Of a DNA stretch of 64,000 nucleotides, positions 1 through 8,727 are shown piece after piece (positions within the stretch are counted from its first letter, which is position 1; each line of letters starts with the position of its first letter). A program made the position numbers and the translations under genes. This DNA comes from Aeromonas hydrophila subsp. hydrophila ATCC 7966 (GTDB lineage Bacteria > Pseudomonadota > Gammaproteobacteria > Enterobacterales > Aeromonadaceae). The notes beneath the pieces are model-generated. The model did not search any database. It saw only the letters and a program-made list of their open reading frames with translations, and was not told the DNA's origin. Where the stretch lies: positions 2,485,001 to 2,549,000 of the forward strand of contig NC_008570.1 in the NCBI RefSeq assembly GCF_000014805.1. The letters run 5' to 3'.

Positions 1-198
1 CTGGTGCGTCAGCTGTTCAGCCCGGTTCGTTGGACCGAGACTGTCGAGCGGATGGCCAATGAGGGGGTTACCCTCGAGATCGAGATGGGACCGGGCAAGG
101 TATTGACCGGGCTCGCCAAGCGCATCGACAAGCGCGTGGAAGGTATTCATGCCAACGATGCAGCCTCTTTCGAGCAGGCGCTGGCCCAGATCAAGTAA
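1..198 (+). CDS. fabD: Malonyl-CoA:ACP transacylase, C-terminal end (partial)
   Basis: The frame is open from the first base and stops with TAA at 196-198, so only the last 65 codons are present. The visible stretch EMGPGKVLTGLAKRI followed by a short acidic helix is typical of the FabD C-terminus. FabD loads malonyl groups onto acyl carrier protein in the cytoplasm. fabG begins 13 bases downstream, with acpP and fabF after it, which is the usual fab gene order. The catalytic GHSLG serine region lies outside the window. The call rests on the tail and the neighbours. Confidence 0.9.
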   Translation: MVRQLFSPVRWTETVERMANEGVTLEIEMGPGKVLTGLAKRIDKRVEGIHANDAASFEQALAQIK

Positions 199-211
199 AC
201 AGGAGCAAGTA

Positions 212-946
212 ATGAGCTTTACCGATAAGGTTGTGTTGGTGACCGGTGCCAGTCGTGGCATCGGCCGTGCAATTGCCGAAACTTTTGCGGCCCGTGGCGC
301 CAAGGTAGTCGGCACGGCGACCAGCGAGAGCGGCGCCGAGGCGATCAGCGCCTATCTGGGTGAACAGGGTTGCGGCATGGCACTGAACGTGACCAGCCAG
401 GAATCCATCGAAGCCGTCTTCGCCGCCATCAAGGTGCGTTTTGGCGACATCGACATCCTGATCAACAACGCCGGTATCACCCGTGACAACCTGCTGATGC
501 GGATGAAGGACGATGAGTGGAACGAGATCATCGACACCAACCTCACTTCCCTGTATCGACTGAGCAAACCGGTGCTGCGCGCCATGATGAAGAAGCGCAA
601 TGGCCGCATCATCAGCATCGGCTCCGTGGTAGGAACCATGGGCAATGCCGGTCAGGTCAACTATGCGGCCGCCAAGGCGGGGCTGGTTGGTTTTACCAAG
701 TCGCTGGCTCGTGAAGTGGCCTCCCGCGGCATTACCGTGAACGCGGTTGCCCCCGGTTTCATCGAGACCGATATGACCAAGGCGCTCAATGAAGAGCAGC
801 GTGCCGGCATCATGAGCCAGGTGCCTGCCGCTCGTCTGGGCGACCCGAAAGAAATTGCCGCTGCTGTGGTATTCTTGGCATCGGATGATGCCGCCTACAT
901 CACTGGCGAAACCCTGCATGTTAATGGCGGGATGTACATGGTGTAA
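212..946 (+). CDS. fabG: 3-oxoacyl-ACP reductase FabG
   Basis: This is a 244-residue short-chain dehydrogenase that reduces 3-oxoacyl-ACP with NADPH in fatty-acid elongation. It has the TGASRGIG cofactor loop at residues 11-18, NNAG at 85-88, and the catalytic Ser138, Tyr151 and Lys155 (YAAAK). The C-terminus ends GGMYMV, as in E. coli FabG. I chose the ATG at 212 rather than an upstream in-frame ATG at 149 because it is preceded by AGGAG at 201-205 and gives the family length. It follows fabD by 13 bases and is probably co-transcribed with it. Confidence 0.97.
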   Translation: MSFTDKVVLVTGASRGIGRAIAETFAARGAKVVGTATSESGAEAISAYLGEQGCGMALNVTSQESIEAVFAAIKVRFGDIDILINNAGITRDNLLMRMKDDEWNEIIDTNLTSLYRLSKPVLRAMMKKRNGRIISIGSVVGTMGNAGQVNYAAAKAGLVGFTKSLAREVASRGITVNAVAPGFIETDMTKALNEEQRAGIMSQVPAARLGDPKEIAAAVVFLASDDAAYITGETLHVNGGMYMV

Positions 947-1029
947 TCAATTTGTCGTGAGATCTGTTCAAATTTGCGATAGTACGCCGAAGTTTGGCGA
1001 ATTTCGTGGTTTGACCAGCGGCAAGCCAC

Positions 1030-1057
1030 TTGCAAACTCACGTCAATTGAATAAACT
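1030..1057 (+). promoter_or_regulatory. Possible sigma-70 promoter for acpP
   Basis: In the 157-base gap between fabG and acpP, TTGCAA (1030-1035) and TAAACT (1052-1057) are 16 bases apart. acpP is usually made in large excess over its neighbours, so a separate promoter is expected. The match is moderate only. Confidence 0.35.
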
Positions 1058-1103
1058 ACCCCAACCAGACGCAATAGCGTATTTTTAAAGGAAAATTCAG
1101 GTC

Positions 1104-1340
1104 ATGAGCAACATCGAAGAACGCGTAAAGAAAATCATCATCGAACAACTGGGTGTTAAAGAAGAAGACGTTAAGAACGCTGCCTCCTTCGTCGACGACC
1201 TGGGCGCTGACTCTTTGGATACCGTTGAACTGGTAATGGCGCTGGAAGAAGAATTCGATACCGAAATTCCTGATGAAGAAGCCGAGAAGATCACAACTGT
1301 TCAAGCGGCTATCGACTACATCACCGCTAATCAGGAATAA
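1104..1340 (+). CDS. acpP: Acyl carrier protein
   Basis: This is a 78-residue, very acidic protein. Ser37 in the DSLD motif is the 4'-phosphopantetheine attachment site, and the helix-II sequence [12 protein letters not shown] follows. It carries growing acyl chains through fatty-acid synthesis. Length and motif are standard for gammaproteobacterial AcpP. An AAAGGAAAA sequence ends a few bases before the ATG. A hairpin terminator lies between it and fabF, so part of the transcripts probably stop after acpP. Confidence 0.99.
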   Translation: MSNIEERVKKIIIEQLGVKEEDVKNAASFVDDLGADSLDTVELVMALEEEFDTEIPDEEAEKITTVQAAIDYITANQE

Positions 1341-1352
1341 GTTCCTGTTCTG

Positions 1353-1380
1353 AAAGAAGCGGCCCAAGGGCCGCTTCTTT
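1353..1380 (+). terminator. Intrinsic terminator between acpP and fabF
   Basis: A 13-base stem, AAAGAAGCGGCCC paired with GGGCCGCTTCTTT, with a two-base gap, is followed by TTAT. It would lower fabF expression relative to acpP. Confidence 0.75.
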
Positions 1381-1422
1381 TATGTTTACCCCTTTTCAAA
1401 ACACCTCTCGGAGACTACCTCA

Positions 1423-2664
1423 GTGTCAAAACGCAGAGTCGTGGTGACCGGCTTGGGGATGCTTTCCCCGGTAGGCAACACTGCCGAATCCAGCTGGCAA
1501 GCCCTGCTCAACGGGCAGAGCGGCATTTCTCCCATCGAACACTTTGATGCCAGCGAGTTTGCGACCCGTTTCGCAGGCCAGGTCAAGGATTTCGATCCCG
1601 AGCAGTACGGTATCAACCGCAAAGAAGCTCGCAAGATGGATCTCTTCATTCAGTACGGTATCGCCGCAGGCATACAGGCGCTGGATGATGCCGGTCTCGT
1701 CATCAACGAGGCAAATGCCGAGCGCGTCGGTGTGGCGATCGGTTCCGGTATCGGCGGCCTGGGTCTGATTGAACAGAACCACAGCAGCCTGGTCAACGGC
1801 GGCCCCCGCAAGCTGAGCCCCTTCTTCGTGCCGTCCACCATCATCAATATGGTGTCCGGTCATCTCTCCATCATGAAGGGTCTGCAAGGGCCGAACATCG
1901 CCGTGACCACCGCCTGTACCACAGGTACCCATGCCATCGGCATGGCCGGCCGGATGATCGCCTACGGTGATGCGGATGTGATGGTGGCCGGCGGCGCCGA
2001 GAAAGCCTCCACCCCGATGGGGATGGGTGGTTTTGCGGCGGCCAAGGCGCTCTCCAACCGCAACGACGAGCCCACCAAGGCCAGCCGTCCGTGGGATAAA
2101 GATCGCGACGGTTTCGTGCTGGGTGATGGCGCCGGGGTGCTGGTGCTGGAAGAGTACGAACATGCCAAGGCCCGCGGTGCCAAGATCTACGCCGAGCTGG
2201 TCGGTTTTGGCATGAGTGGCGATGCCTACCACATGACGGCGCCTCCCGCTGACGGCAACGGTGGCGCCCGCGCCATGCAAAATGCCATCAAGGATGCCGG
2301 CATCGCTCCCGAGCAGGTGGGTTACATCAACGCCCACGGCACGTCCACCCCCCTGGGTGACGTGGCCGAACTGCGCGGCATGAAAGCGGTGTTTGGCGAG
2401 CATGCCAAATCCCTGATGATCAGCTCCACCAAGTCGATGACCGGTCACCTGCTGGGTGCCGCCGGCGCCATCGAGGCGATCATCACGGTACTGGCGCTGC
2501 GCGATCAGATGGCGCCGCCCACCATCAACCTGGACAACCCGGATGATGAGTGCGATCTGGACCTGGTGCCTCATGTTGCCAAGGCTGGCGACTTCGAATA
2601 TGCCCTCTCCAATTCCTTCGGTTTTGGTGGCACCAATGGCTCACTGATCTTCAAACGCGTATAA
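1423..2664 (+). CDS. fabF: 3-oxoacyl-ACP synthase II FabF
   Basis: This 413-residue condensing enzyme elongates acyl-ACP with malonyl-ACP (KAS II). The catalytic cysteine is Cys165 in [12 protein letters not shown]. The first histidine lies in [11 protein letters not shown], the second in GHLLGAAG, and the C-terminal NSFGFGGTN loop is present. The start has the typical [10 protein letters not shown] sequence. It lies 82 bases after acpP, and a strong terminator follows it inside the leader of pabC. Confidence 0.97.
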   Translation: MSKRRVVVTGLGMLSPVGNTAESSWQALLNGQSGISPIEHFDASEFATRFAGQVKDFDPEQYGINRKEARKMDLFIQYGIAAGIQALDDAGLVINEANAERVGVAIGSGIGGLGLIEQNHSSLVNGGPRKLSPFFVPSTIINMVSGHLSIMKGLQGPNIAVTTACTTGTHAIGMAGRMIAYGDADVMVAGGAEKASTPMGMGGFAAAKALSNRNDEPTKASRPWDKDRDGFVLGDGAGVLVLEEYEHAKARGAKIYAELVGFGMSGDAYHMTAPPADGNGGARAMQNAIKDAGIAPEQVGYINAHGTSTPLGDVAELRGMKAVFGEHAKSLMISSTKSMTGHLLGAAGAIEAIITVLALRDQMAPPTINLDNPDDECDLDLVPHVAKAGDFEYALSNSFGFGGTNGSLIFKRV

Positions 2665-2686
2665 TTCGCCCTGGGCGGATAGTATG

Positions 2687-2716
2687 GGCCCGATACGACA
2701 GTATCGGGCCTTTTTT
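2687..2716 (+). terminator. Strong terminator after fabF, upstream of pabC
   Basis: A perfect 10-base stem, GGCCCGATAC and GTATCGGGCC around the loop GACA, is followed by six T. It sits 22 bases after the fabF stop and ends 15 bases before the probable pabC start. pabC must therefore depend on read-through or on a promoter of its own. Confidence 0.85.
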
Positions 2717-2731
2717 ATCGGAGGGATCCTT

Positions 2732-3538
2732 TTGCTGATCAATGGAATACCGACAGACAGCGTTTCCGCCATGGATCGTGGCCTGGCATATGGCGATGGT
2801 CATTTCACCACCTTGCTGGTCAAGGATGGTCACCCCGTCTGGTGGCCGGCTCACCTGGCACGGCTGCAGCAAGCGAGCGCCAGACTCGGCCTTGCCGAGC
2901 TGGACTGGCAACAGCTTGGTGATGAGGTCGCCGGGATGGCTCGCGACCAGACGCTGGCGGTGATGAAGGTGATGCTGACCCGAGGCAGTGGTGGTCGGGG
3001 GTATGATGGCACTGCCTGCCATGCGCCGACCCGGATCCTGTCGCTGGCCGCTTACCCGGCTCACTATCCGGCGTGGCAGCAAACCGGCATTCCCCTGCTG
3101 GTGTGTCAACAACGGCTGGGGGATGCCCCCATGCTGGCGGGCCTCAAGACCCTCAACCGGCTGGAGCAGGTGCTGCTGAAAAGCGAACTTGCGGCGCGTT
3201 CGGGAGTCGAAGGTATAGTCTTGAACAGCCGGGGATTTCTGGTAGAAGGGGTCAGTGCCAATCTGTTTTGGCGCCGTGGCAGAACGGTATTCACGCCGGA
3301 TCTAACCCACTGCGGCATAGACGGCATCATGCGGCGCCATGTGATGGCGATGCTAAAACAGATGAGCATTGAACTGCGTGTCGTGGAGGCTCCGCTGGAG
3401 TCACTGTGGCAGGCCGAAGAGGTATGGCTGACCAATACCCTGATGGGCATAGTGCCGGTGACCGGCATCGGGGAGACCCAATATGCCAGTCCGGTATTGA
3501 TCCGCCGCTTACAGGAGCGTTTGGTCATTGAAGTTTAA
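2732..3538 (+). CDS. pabC: Aminodeoxychorismate lyase PabC
   Basis: This is a PLP-dependent fold-type IV enzyme that converts 4-amino-4-deoxychorismate to p-aminobenzoate for folate synthesis. Visible family features are the LLINGIPTD start, DRGLAYGDGHFTT, the lysine in LKTLNRLEQVL, and LVEGVSANLFW. I chose a TTG start at 2732, preceded by GGAGG at 2720-2724. It gives 268 residues, close to E. coli (269), and an N-terminus like the family's. An in-frame ATG at 2684 would place the start inside the terminator hairpin. The gene overlaps mltG by 11 bases. Confidence 0.93.
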   Translation: MLINGIPTDSVSAMDRGLAYGDGHFTTLLVKDGHPVWWPAHLARLQQASARLGLAELDWQQLGDEVAGMARDQTLAVMKVMLTRGSGGRGYDGTACHAPTRILSLAAYPAHYPAWQQTGIPLLVCQQRLGDAPMLAGLKTLNRLEQVLLKSELAARSGVEGIVLNSRGFLVEGVSANLFWRRGRTVFTPDLTHCGIDGIMRRHVMAMLKQMSIELRVVEAPLESLWQAEEVWLTNTLMGIVPVTGIGETQYASPVLIRRLQERLVIEV

Positions 3539-4529
3539 TCGGCTTTACACCCTGCTCGCGGGCGCGGCGCTGACAGTCGCCGTGGCCGGGGGCTATGTAC
3601 ATTACAAATGGCAGCAGGTGGAGACGCTCACCAACAAGGGGCCGACCCGCCTCTTTACCGTCGAGAAGGGGGCCCATGCGGCGCGCCTGATCGCCGAACT
3701 GGGGGAGGGGGAAACCAGCCCCTGGGCGGTGCGGCTCTGGCTGCGCGGTCACCCCGAGCTGGTTGCCATCAAATCCGGCACTTATGAAATCAAGGAAGGG
3801 GCTCCGCTCAAGGAGACTCTCTCCCTGTTCGCCTCCGGCAAGGAGTTCCACTTCAGCCTGACCTTCGTCGAAGGATCCCGTTTTGAGGATTGGCTGAAGC
3901 AGCTGGCCAGCGCCCCTTATCTGGAGCGCTTGACGGTGGAGCAGAGCGAGGCGGATCTGGCCCAGGAGCTTGGCATCGACAACGGCAAGCTGGAGGGGTG
4001 GTTCCTGCCGGAGACTTACGCCTATACCACCCATGCCAGCGATATTTCCATCCTGCGCCGTGCCTATCAGGACATGCGGGCCTTCTTGCAACAGAGCTGG
4101 GATAAGCGCCAGGCCAATCTGCCTTACAAGACCCCTTACGAGGCGCTGATCATGGCCTCGATCATCGAGAAAGAGACCGGTCAGCCGGAAGAGCGGGCCC
4201 AGATTGCCTCGGTATTCGTCAATCGCCTGCGCCTTGGCATGAAGCTGCAGACCGATCCCACCGTCATCTACGGGGTGAAGGACAGGTATGATGGCAACAT
4301 CCGCCGCAGCGACCTGACCGACGTGAACCCCTACAATACCTATGTGATCGACGGCTTGCCGCCCACGCCCATCGCCATGCCGGGCAAGGCTTCCATCGAG
4401 GCGGCGCTCAACCCCAAATCGACCGACTACCTCTATTTTGTCGCCAAAGGGGGCGGTGCCCACTACTTCTCCAAGACCCTCGATGAACACAATCGGGCGG
4501 TCCGCGAATACATATTGAAGAAACCCTAA
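3528..4529 (+). CDS. mltG: Endolytic transglycosylase MltG
   Basis: This 333-residue YceG-family protein cleaves nascent peptidoglycan strands in the periplasm. One N-terminal membrane segment (about residues 7-24) anchors it in the inner membrane. The catalytic glutamate lies in the IIEKET motif (about 212-217), and [10 protein letters not shown] and TDPTVIYG are other conserved segments. The start is TTG, preceded by CAGGAG at 3512-3517, and it overlaps the end of pabC, so translation is probably coupled. The stop overlaps the tmk start (TAATG). Confidence 0.95.
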   Translation: MKFNRLYTLLAGAALTVAVAGGYVHYKWQQVETLTNKGPTRLFTVEKGAHAARLIAELGEGETSPWAVRLWLRGHPELVAIKSGTYEIKEGAPLKETLSLFASGKEFHFSLTFVEGSRFEDWLKQLASAPYLERLTVEQSEADLAQELGIDNGKLEGWFLPETYAYTTHASDISILRRAYQDMRAFLQQSWDKRQANLPYKTPYEALIMASIIEKETGQPEERAQIASVFVNRLRLGMKLQTDPTVIYGVKDRYDGNIRRSDLTDVNPYNTYVIDGLPPTPIAMPGKASIEAALNPKSTDYLYFVAKGGGAHYFSKTLDEHNRAVREYILKKP

Positions 4530-5170
4530 TGTCTAAATTTATCGTGATTGAAGGACTGGAAGGAGCAGGGAAGAGCTCCGCGGTACGTTATGTGGCCGAC
4601 TATCTGCATGGCCACGGCGTGGCGCGGATCGAGTGTACCCGTGAACCGGGCGGTACCCCGCTGGCCGAGCGGATGCGAGCCATCGTCAAGGAGGTGCACG
4701 ACGAGCGCCTCACCATCGAAGCCGAACTGTTGCTGATGTACGCCTCCCGGGTCCAGCTGGTCGAAACCCGCATCAAGCCGGCCCTGGCCGACGGCATCTG
4801 GGTGGTGGGCGATCGCCACGATCTTTCGTCCCAGGCCTATCAGGGCGGTGGCCGCGGCATCGATGCCAATCTCATCGGCGCCATCAAACGGGCCGTGCTC
4901 GGTGACTTCAAACCGGATCTGACGCTCTATCTCGACATCGATCCCGCCATCGGCCTGCAGCGGGCCCGCCACCGCGGTGAGCTGGACCGGATCGAGCTCG
5001 AGCAACTCAGCTTCTTCGAGCGTACCCGCCAGCGCTATCTGGAATTGGCTGCCGCCGATGAGTCAATCAAGGTGATCGATGCCGGCCAAGCGCCGGAGCA
5101 GGTCAAGGCGGCCATCGAGGCTGCATTGGCCCACTACCTGAAAGATGAGCCCTCATGTATCCCTGGTTGA
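4529..5170 (+). CDS. tmk: Thymidylate kinase
   Basis: This is a 213-residue nucleotide kinase that phosphorylates dTMP to dTDP. The P-loop [10 protein letters not shown] starts at about residue 8. The DR(H) motif is in [17 protein letters not shown], and a lid region follows [10 protein letters not shown]. The ATG overlaps the mltG stop by one base, and the end overlaps holB by 16 bases. This is the conserved pabC-mltG-tmk-holB order. Confidence 0.97.
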   Translation: MSKFIVIEGLEGAGKSSAVRYVADYLHGHGVARIECTREPGGTPLAERMRAIVKEVHDERLTIEAELLLMYASRVQLVETRIKPALADGIWVVGDRHDLSSQAYQGGGRGIDANLIGAIKRAVLGDFKPDLTLYLDIDPAIGLQRARHRGELDRIELEQLSFFERTRQRYLELAAADESIKVIDAGQAPEQVKAAIEAALAHYLKDEPSCIPG

Positions 5171-6102
5171 TCCCGGACTGGCATGCCTTGAGCCAGACCG
5201 CTGCGGCCGGTCGACTCGGTCACGCCTGGTTGCTGCTCGGCGATCCCGGTCTTGGCAAGGAGCAGCTTGCGGAACAATTGGCGCGCTTGCACCTTTGCCA
5301 TCGGCCCGAACGGGGTGAGCCTTGTGGTCAATGTCACTCCTGCCAGCTGTTTGAGAAGGGCCATCATCCGGATCTCGGCACCCTGACGACGGAGAGCAAG
5401 ACCATCGGGGTCGAGGCCATTCGCGAGATCTGTTCGCGCCTGCAGAATTCGGCCCAGCTTGGTCGCGGCAAGGTGGTGATCATCCCGGATGCGGAGCGCA
5501 TGACGGAGTCGGCCGCCAACGCCCTGCTCAAAACCCTGGAAGAGCCTGCCGGCGACAGCTTGCTGCTGCTGATCGCCTCCCAGGTTTCCCGCCTGCTGCC
5601 GACCATTCTCAGTCGCTGTCACAAACATGTCTGCCAGTTGCCTGCCGAGGGTGAGACGGTGCGCTGGCTGGCCGAGCAGGGTCATCAGGCCACGCTGGCC
5701 CAGGTACGGATCTGCCAGGGGGCGCCGCTGCGGGTGCTGCGCTATATCGAAGAGCAGCAAGACAGTGCCCGCCGGGATCTGCTGGAGAGTTTTCTTGCGC
5801 TGGCACAGACGCCGACCCGGGCCAACCACGTGTGCGGTCTGCTGGCGAGCGATACCCAGGTCAGGCTGCACTGGCTGCAGCTGTTCTTGTGCGATGCCCT
5901 CAAGACGCAGGCCGGTTGTGGCCATCATCAGCTGGCGATGCCGGACCTGACGGCGCTCAGCCTGCAGCTGGCCGAGCTTCATTCCAGCGAGAAACTGCTG
6001 GAGGCGGAGCAACAGCTGGTCGAGCTGAAGATGGCCTGCCAGCCGGGACAGCTCTCCAATCCCACCATCCATCTGATGAACTGGCTGACTCGCTGGTTAT
6101 AA
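5155..6102 (+). CDS. holB: DNA polymerase III subunit delta prime
   Basis: This 315-residue clamp-loader subunit has an AAA+ fold. The N-terminus [14 protein letters not shown] is typical. [11 protein letters not shown] is the modified P-loop. Four cysteines, one in [13 protein letters not shown] and those in CGQCHSC, form the zinc module around residues 45-63. The SRC motif follows at LSRCHKH. The start overlaps tmk. Many gammaproteobacteria carry a pilZ-domain gene between holB and tatD/ycfH. None is present here. Confidence 0.95.
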   Translation: MYPWLIPDWHALSQTAAAGRLGHAWLLLGDPGLGKEQLAEQLARLHLCHRPERGEPCGQCHSCQLFEKGHHPDLGTLTTESKTIGVEAIREICSRLQNSAQLGRGKVVIIPDAERMTESAANALLKTLEEPAGDSLLLLIASQVSRLLPTILSRCHKHVCQLPAEGETVRWLAEQGHQATLAQVRICQGAPLRVLRYIEEQQDSARRDLLESFLALAQTPTRANHVCGLLASDTQVRLHWLQLFLCDALKTQAGCGHHQLAMPDLTALSLQLAELHSSEKLLEAEQQLVELKMACQPGQLSNPTIHLMNWLTRWL

Positions 6103-6123
6103 ATCTAGCTACAAAGGTTTTAT

Positions 6124-6903
6124 ATGTTACTCGTTGATTCCCATTGTCATCTCGATCGCCTGAGCTATGGCAGCAAGCAGACCAATATGGCCGATGTGCT
6201 GGCCAAGGCCGCCGAGCAGGACGTGGGATATTTTCTGTGCGTGAGCGTCACCCAGGCACAGTTCCCGACCATGCTGGAAGCGATCGCCCCTTATCCTCAG
6301 GTGTTTGCCTCCTGTGGTGTGCACCCTCTCAACCAGGAACCCGGCGTCGATGCCGCCTTGTTGCTAACCCAGGCGGCAGATGAAAGGGTGGTGGCCATTG
6401 GTGAGACCGGGCTCGATTACTTCTATTCGCCGGAGAACAAGGAAGTACAGCAGGCCTCCTTCCGCGAGCATATCCGGGTGGCCCGCGCCCTGAACAAGCC
6501 ACTCATCATCCATACCCGTGATGCCCAGCAGGATACCCTGCAGATCATGCGCGAAGAGGGGGCCGAGCAGGTCGGCGGGGTGTTGCACTGCTTCACCGAG
6601 TCGCTCGAGATGGCGGAGGCGGCCATGGCGATGGGTTTTTATATCTCCATCTCCGGCATAGCTACTTTCAAAAATGCGGCTGCTCTGCAGGCGGTGGTCA
6701 AGGCGCTGCCGCTGGAGCGGTTGCTGGTTGAAACCGACTCACCTTATCTGGCGCCGGTTCCGCACCGGGGCAGGGAGAACGAGCCGGCCTTCGTGCGCGA
6801 CGTGGCCCAGTTCATCGCGGATCTGCGGCAAATACCGCTGGCCGAATTGGCGCAAGCGACCAGTCACAACTTCTTCGAGTTGTTCAAGTTGGCAAAGCGA
6901 TAA
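6124..6903 (+). CDS. ycfH: TatD-family metal-dependent hydrolase YcfH
   Basis: This 259-residue TIM-barrel hydrolase matches E. coli YcfH closely in its N-terminus (DSHCHLD) and in CGVHPLNQ. Metal ligands are His7 and His9, the glutamate in GETGLDY, the histidine in IIHTRDA, the histidine in LHCFTES, and the aspartate in ETDSPYLAP. The family is thought to act as 3'-5' deoxyribonucleases or D-aminoacyl-tRNA deacylase-like enzymes, and the exact substrate is unsettled. It lies 21 bases after holB and closes the operon at a strong terminator. Confidence 0.93.
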   Translation: MLLVDSHCHLDRLSYGSKQTNMADVLAKAAEQDVGYFLCVSVTQAQFPTMLEAIAPYPQVFASCGVHPLNQEPGVDAALLLTQAADERVVAIGETGLDYFYSPENKEVQQASFREHIRVARALNKPLIIHTRDAQQDTLQIMREEGAEQVGGVLHCFTESLEMAEAAMAMGFYISISGIATFKNAAALQAVVKALPLERLLVETDSPYLAPVPHRGRENEPAFVRDVAQFIADLRQIPLAELAQATSHNFFELFKLAKR

Positions 6904-6908
6904 CAAAC

Positions 6909-6933
6909 AACGCCCCGCATAGCGGGGCGTTTT
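6909..6933 (+). terminator. Terminator after ycfH
   Basis: AACGCCCCGC and GCGGGGCGTT pair around ATA and run into TTTT. It ends the fab-to-ycfH direction of transcription. Confidence 0.9.
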
Positions 6934-7114
6934 ACTATAACAATCAGCGATCATGGCCCATCCAAAAACGATCACGCCAGGTCGTTATCTCTCACTCGGT
7001 GTCGTGGATGTTGATGAGATCAAATCCCCAACCCTGATAAAACGGAGCAGGGATCAGAGGGAGCTTGAGGAATAAAATGAGGGGGGCTGAAATAGGTTAA
7101 AAGCACTCTTCATA

Positions 7115-7142
7115 AGTATCGATAATATTCATTATCGATACT
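7115..7142. repeat. Dif-shaped palindrome (11-6-11) upstream of tyrosine recombinase 1
   Basis: Left arm AGTATCGATAA (7115-7125), centre TATTCA (7126-7131) and right arm TTATCGATACT (7132-7142) form a perfect inverted repeat, extendable by one more A/T pair on each side. Two 11-base arms ending in ATAA and starting with TTAT around a 6-base centre is the layout of Xer/dif core sites. The arm sequences differ from those of the true dif at 29923. It lies 60 bases before the recombinase start. It could be a recombination site, an autoregulatory operator, or both. Confidence 0.7.
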
Positions 7143-7202
7143 TGATAGATCTGCAAGATCCTGTAAGATCCAACGAAACTCCGCATTAAATCATAGAGTT
7201 AA

Positions 7203-8231
7203 GTGAACTACCCAGATATCCAGGCTCAAACTCAACAGGCTTTGCAGAGTGTCTTCGATCCTCAACTGAACAGCCGGGCCAGACGCTTCCTGCGCAGCGC
7301 CAAAGCCGACTCCACCCTCAATGCCTATCAGGCCGATACCCGCATCTTCGTGTTCTGGTGTCAGCTGCATGGGCTCGATCCGCTGCAAACTACCCATCAT
7401 CACATCATGAACTTCCTGGCAGATCAGGCTGACGGCATCCTGGCGGACTGGGTCTGGCTGGACAAGGAAGAAGGGAGGGGGGAGCTGCGTAACGGTGAAC
7501 CCCGTAAACCGGCCACCCTGGTAAGACGGCTCGCCGGCATTCGTTATGCCTTCAAGCAGAAGGGGATCCACCCCATGCCGACCGAGCACGCAGAGATAAA
7601 GGAGATGATGCGGGGCATAGTGCGGCTCGGTGACAACCGCAAACGCAAAACGGGGGCGCTGACCCTGAAACCACTGGCCTGTGTGCTCGATGAGATCGAC
7701 ACCGGCAATCTGGCAGGGCTGCGGGATTACACCCTGTTGTTGCTGATGTTCAGCGGCGCCTTGCGACGCTCGGAGGCCGCAAGAATTGAGGTGGATGATC
7801 TCGACTTTGTAGGGCAGGGGATCCGTCTTCGGCTCAAACCCAGTAAACATCAACTGCATGAAACGGAGATCGCCCTGGTGCCCGGCAAACAATATTGTCC
7901 GGTGTCGGCACTGGCGCGCTGGCTCAAACAGAGCAGGATCAGCGAGGGCGCCCTGTTTCGCCGCATGAATCGCTGGGGTCAGCTCATGCAGGAGCCGCTC
8001 GGTCCGCAGGGTATCAATCTGATGATCAAGCGGCGTACCGGTCAAGCCATCGACGATCTCCAGGTCAGTGGCCACAGTCTGCGCCGAGGTTTTATCACCT
8101 CGGCGGTCACTGCCGGCAAACCGATGAACAAAATCATCGAGGTCACCCGTCACAAGGACATCCGCACCTTGCAGGAGTATTTCGACGATGCCCACAAGTT
8201 CTCGGATCACGCCCTGGATGGCTTGCTGTAA
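7203..8231 (+). CDS. Tyrosine recombinase 1 (phage-integrase family)
   Basis: This is a 342-residue site-specific recombinase. An N-terminal SAM-like DNA-binding domain (about residues 20-140, with STLNAYQADTRIF) precedes the catalytic domain. The catalytic set is visible: Arg188 or Arg189 in GALRRSEA, Lys215, His291 and Arg294 in SGHSLRRGF, His317 in TRHKD, and the nucleophile Tyr326 in LQEYFDDA. The start is GTG with only a weak ribosome-binding site, so it is less certain. It is longer than XerC or XerD (about 300) and does not match either closely. No phage or transposon genes flank it. Confidence 0.88.
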   Translation: MNYPDIQAQTQQALQSVFDPQLNSRARRFLRSAKADSTLNAYQADTRIFVFWCQLHGLDPLQTTHHHIMNFLADQADGILADWVWLDKEEGRGELRNGEPRKPATLVRRLAGIRYAFKQKGIHPMPTEHAEIKEMMRGIVRLGDNRKRKTGALTLKPLACVLDEIDTGNLAGLRDYTLLLLMFSGALRRSEAARIEVDDLDFVGQGIRLRLKPSKHQLHETEIALVPGKQYCPVSALARWLKQSRISEGALFRRMNRWGQLMQEPLGPQGINLMIKRRTGQAIDDLQVSGHSLRRGFITSAVTAGKPMNKIIEVTRHKDIRTLQEYFDDAHKFSDHALDGLL

Positions 8232-8236
8232 GCTAA

Positions 8237-8264
8237 CCGCGTCACTCACATTTTTATGTTAAAT
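8237..8264 (+). other. Degenerate dif-like sequence after recombinase 1
   Basis: TTATGTTAAAT at 8254-8264 is identical to the XerD arm of the dif site at 29923. It is preceded by CCGCG at 8237-8241, as in dif but with one extra base between, and followed three bases later by ATCTTG, which also follows dif five bases downstream. The XerC arm and centre are not conserved. It may be a decayed dif or an attachment-site remnant, or chance. Confidence 0.4.
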
Positions 8265-8341
8265 GATATCTTGTTGATCCAATGATATATTTGCAGCGCA
8301 CTGAACTCACCCCATCAAGAGGGGAGAGTCAGGCTCCTCAC

Positions 8342-8365
8342 ATTCGTCAGCGAATGGTGACGAAT
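8342..8365. promoter_or_regulatory. Inverted repeat upstream of the small RHH-like gene
   Basis: ATTCGTCA (8342-8349) and TGACGAAT (8358-8365) form a perfect 8-base inverted repeat with an 8-base spacer. It lies 44 bases before the start of a likely DNA-binding protein, so self-regulation is plausible but untested. Confidence 0.4.
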
Positions 8366-8409
8366 CGATGAGAGATAACAGGCGATAAGAATCAAAGTTG
8401 CAAGGTGAT

Positions 8410-8679
8410 ATGAGCCAGGAAATGAAAGTGAGCAGTGCGCAAGACAACGCCGAGCGCCAGCGCCAGCACGTGAAACGCAAACAGGAAACGCACAGCCGAT
8501 TGCAATGCTGGATCAGCAATCGCCACGCCGAACGGTTGGCCATGCTGGGGTTGCAGCTCGAAGACAGCCAGGCCTCTCTCATCGAGCAAGCCATCGATCT
8601 GCTCTATCAACATGAGCTGGAACAGAAGCAAACCGCGCCGCATGTCGAAGTGCCAGAGCCGGCAGAGGTGCTCGAGTAA
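8410..8679 (+). CDS. Small protein, possible ribbon-helix-helix regulator
   Basis: This is an 89-residue charged protein of unknown function. Residues from about 32 to 67 (RLQCWISNRHAERL through SLIEQAIDLLYQHE) fit a short beta strand followed by two helices, as in CopG/Arc-type DNA-binding proteins. The tail is acidic and rich in proline and glutamate. The ATG at 8410 follows AAGG at 8402-8405. It lies 178 bases after tyrosine recombinase 1 on the same strand, with an inverted repeat in between. It could control the recombinase or serve as an accessory factor. The fold is inferred from pattern only. Confidence 0.55.
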   Translation: MSQEMKVSSAQDNAERQRQHVKRKQETHSRLQCWISNRHAERLAMLGLQLEDSQASLIEQAIDLLYQHELEQKQTAPHVEVPEPAEVLE

Positions 8680-8727
8680 ACGCACCGGCGGCATGATGTT
8701 TCATTGCTAGATGCGAACTGCGAGCAT

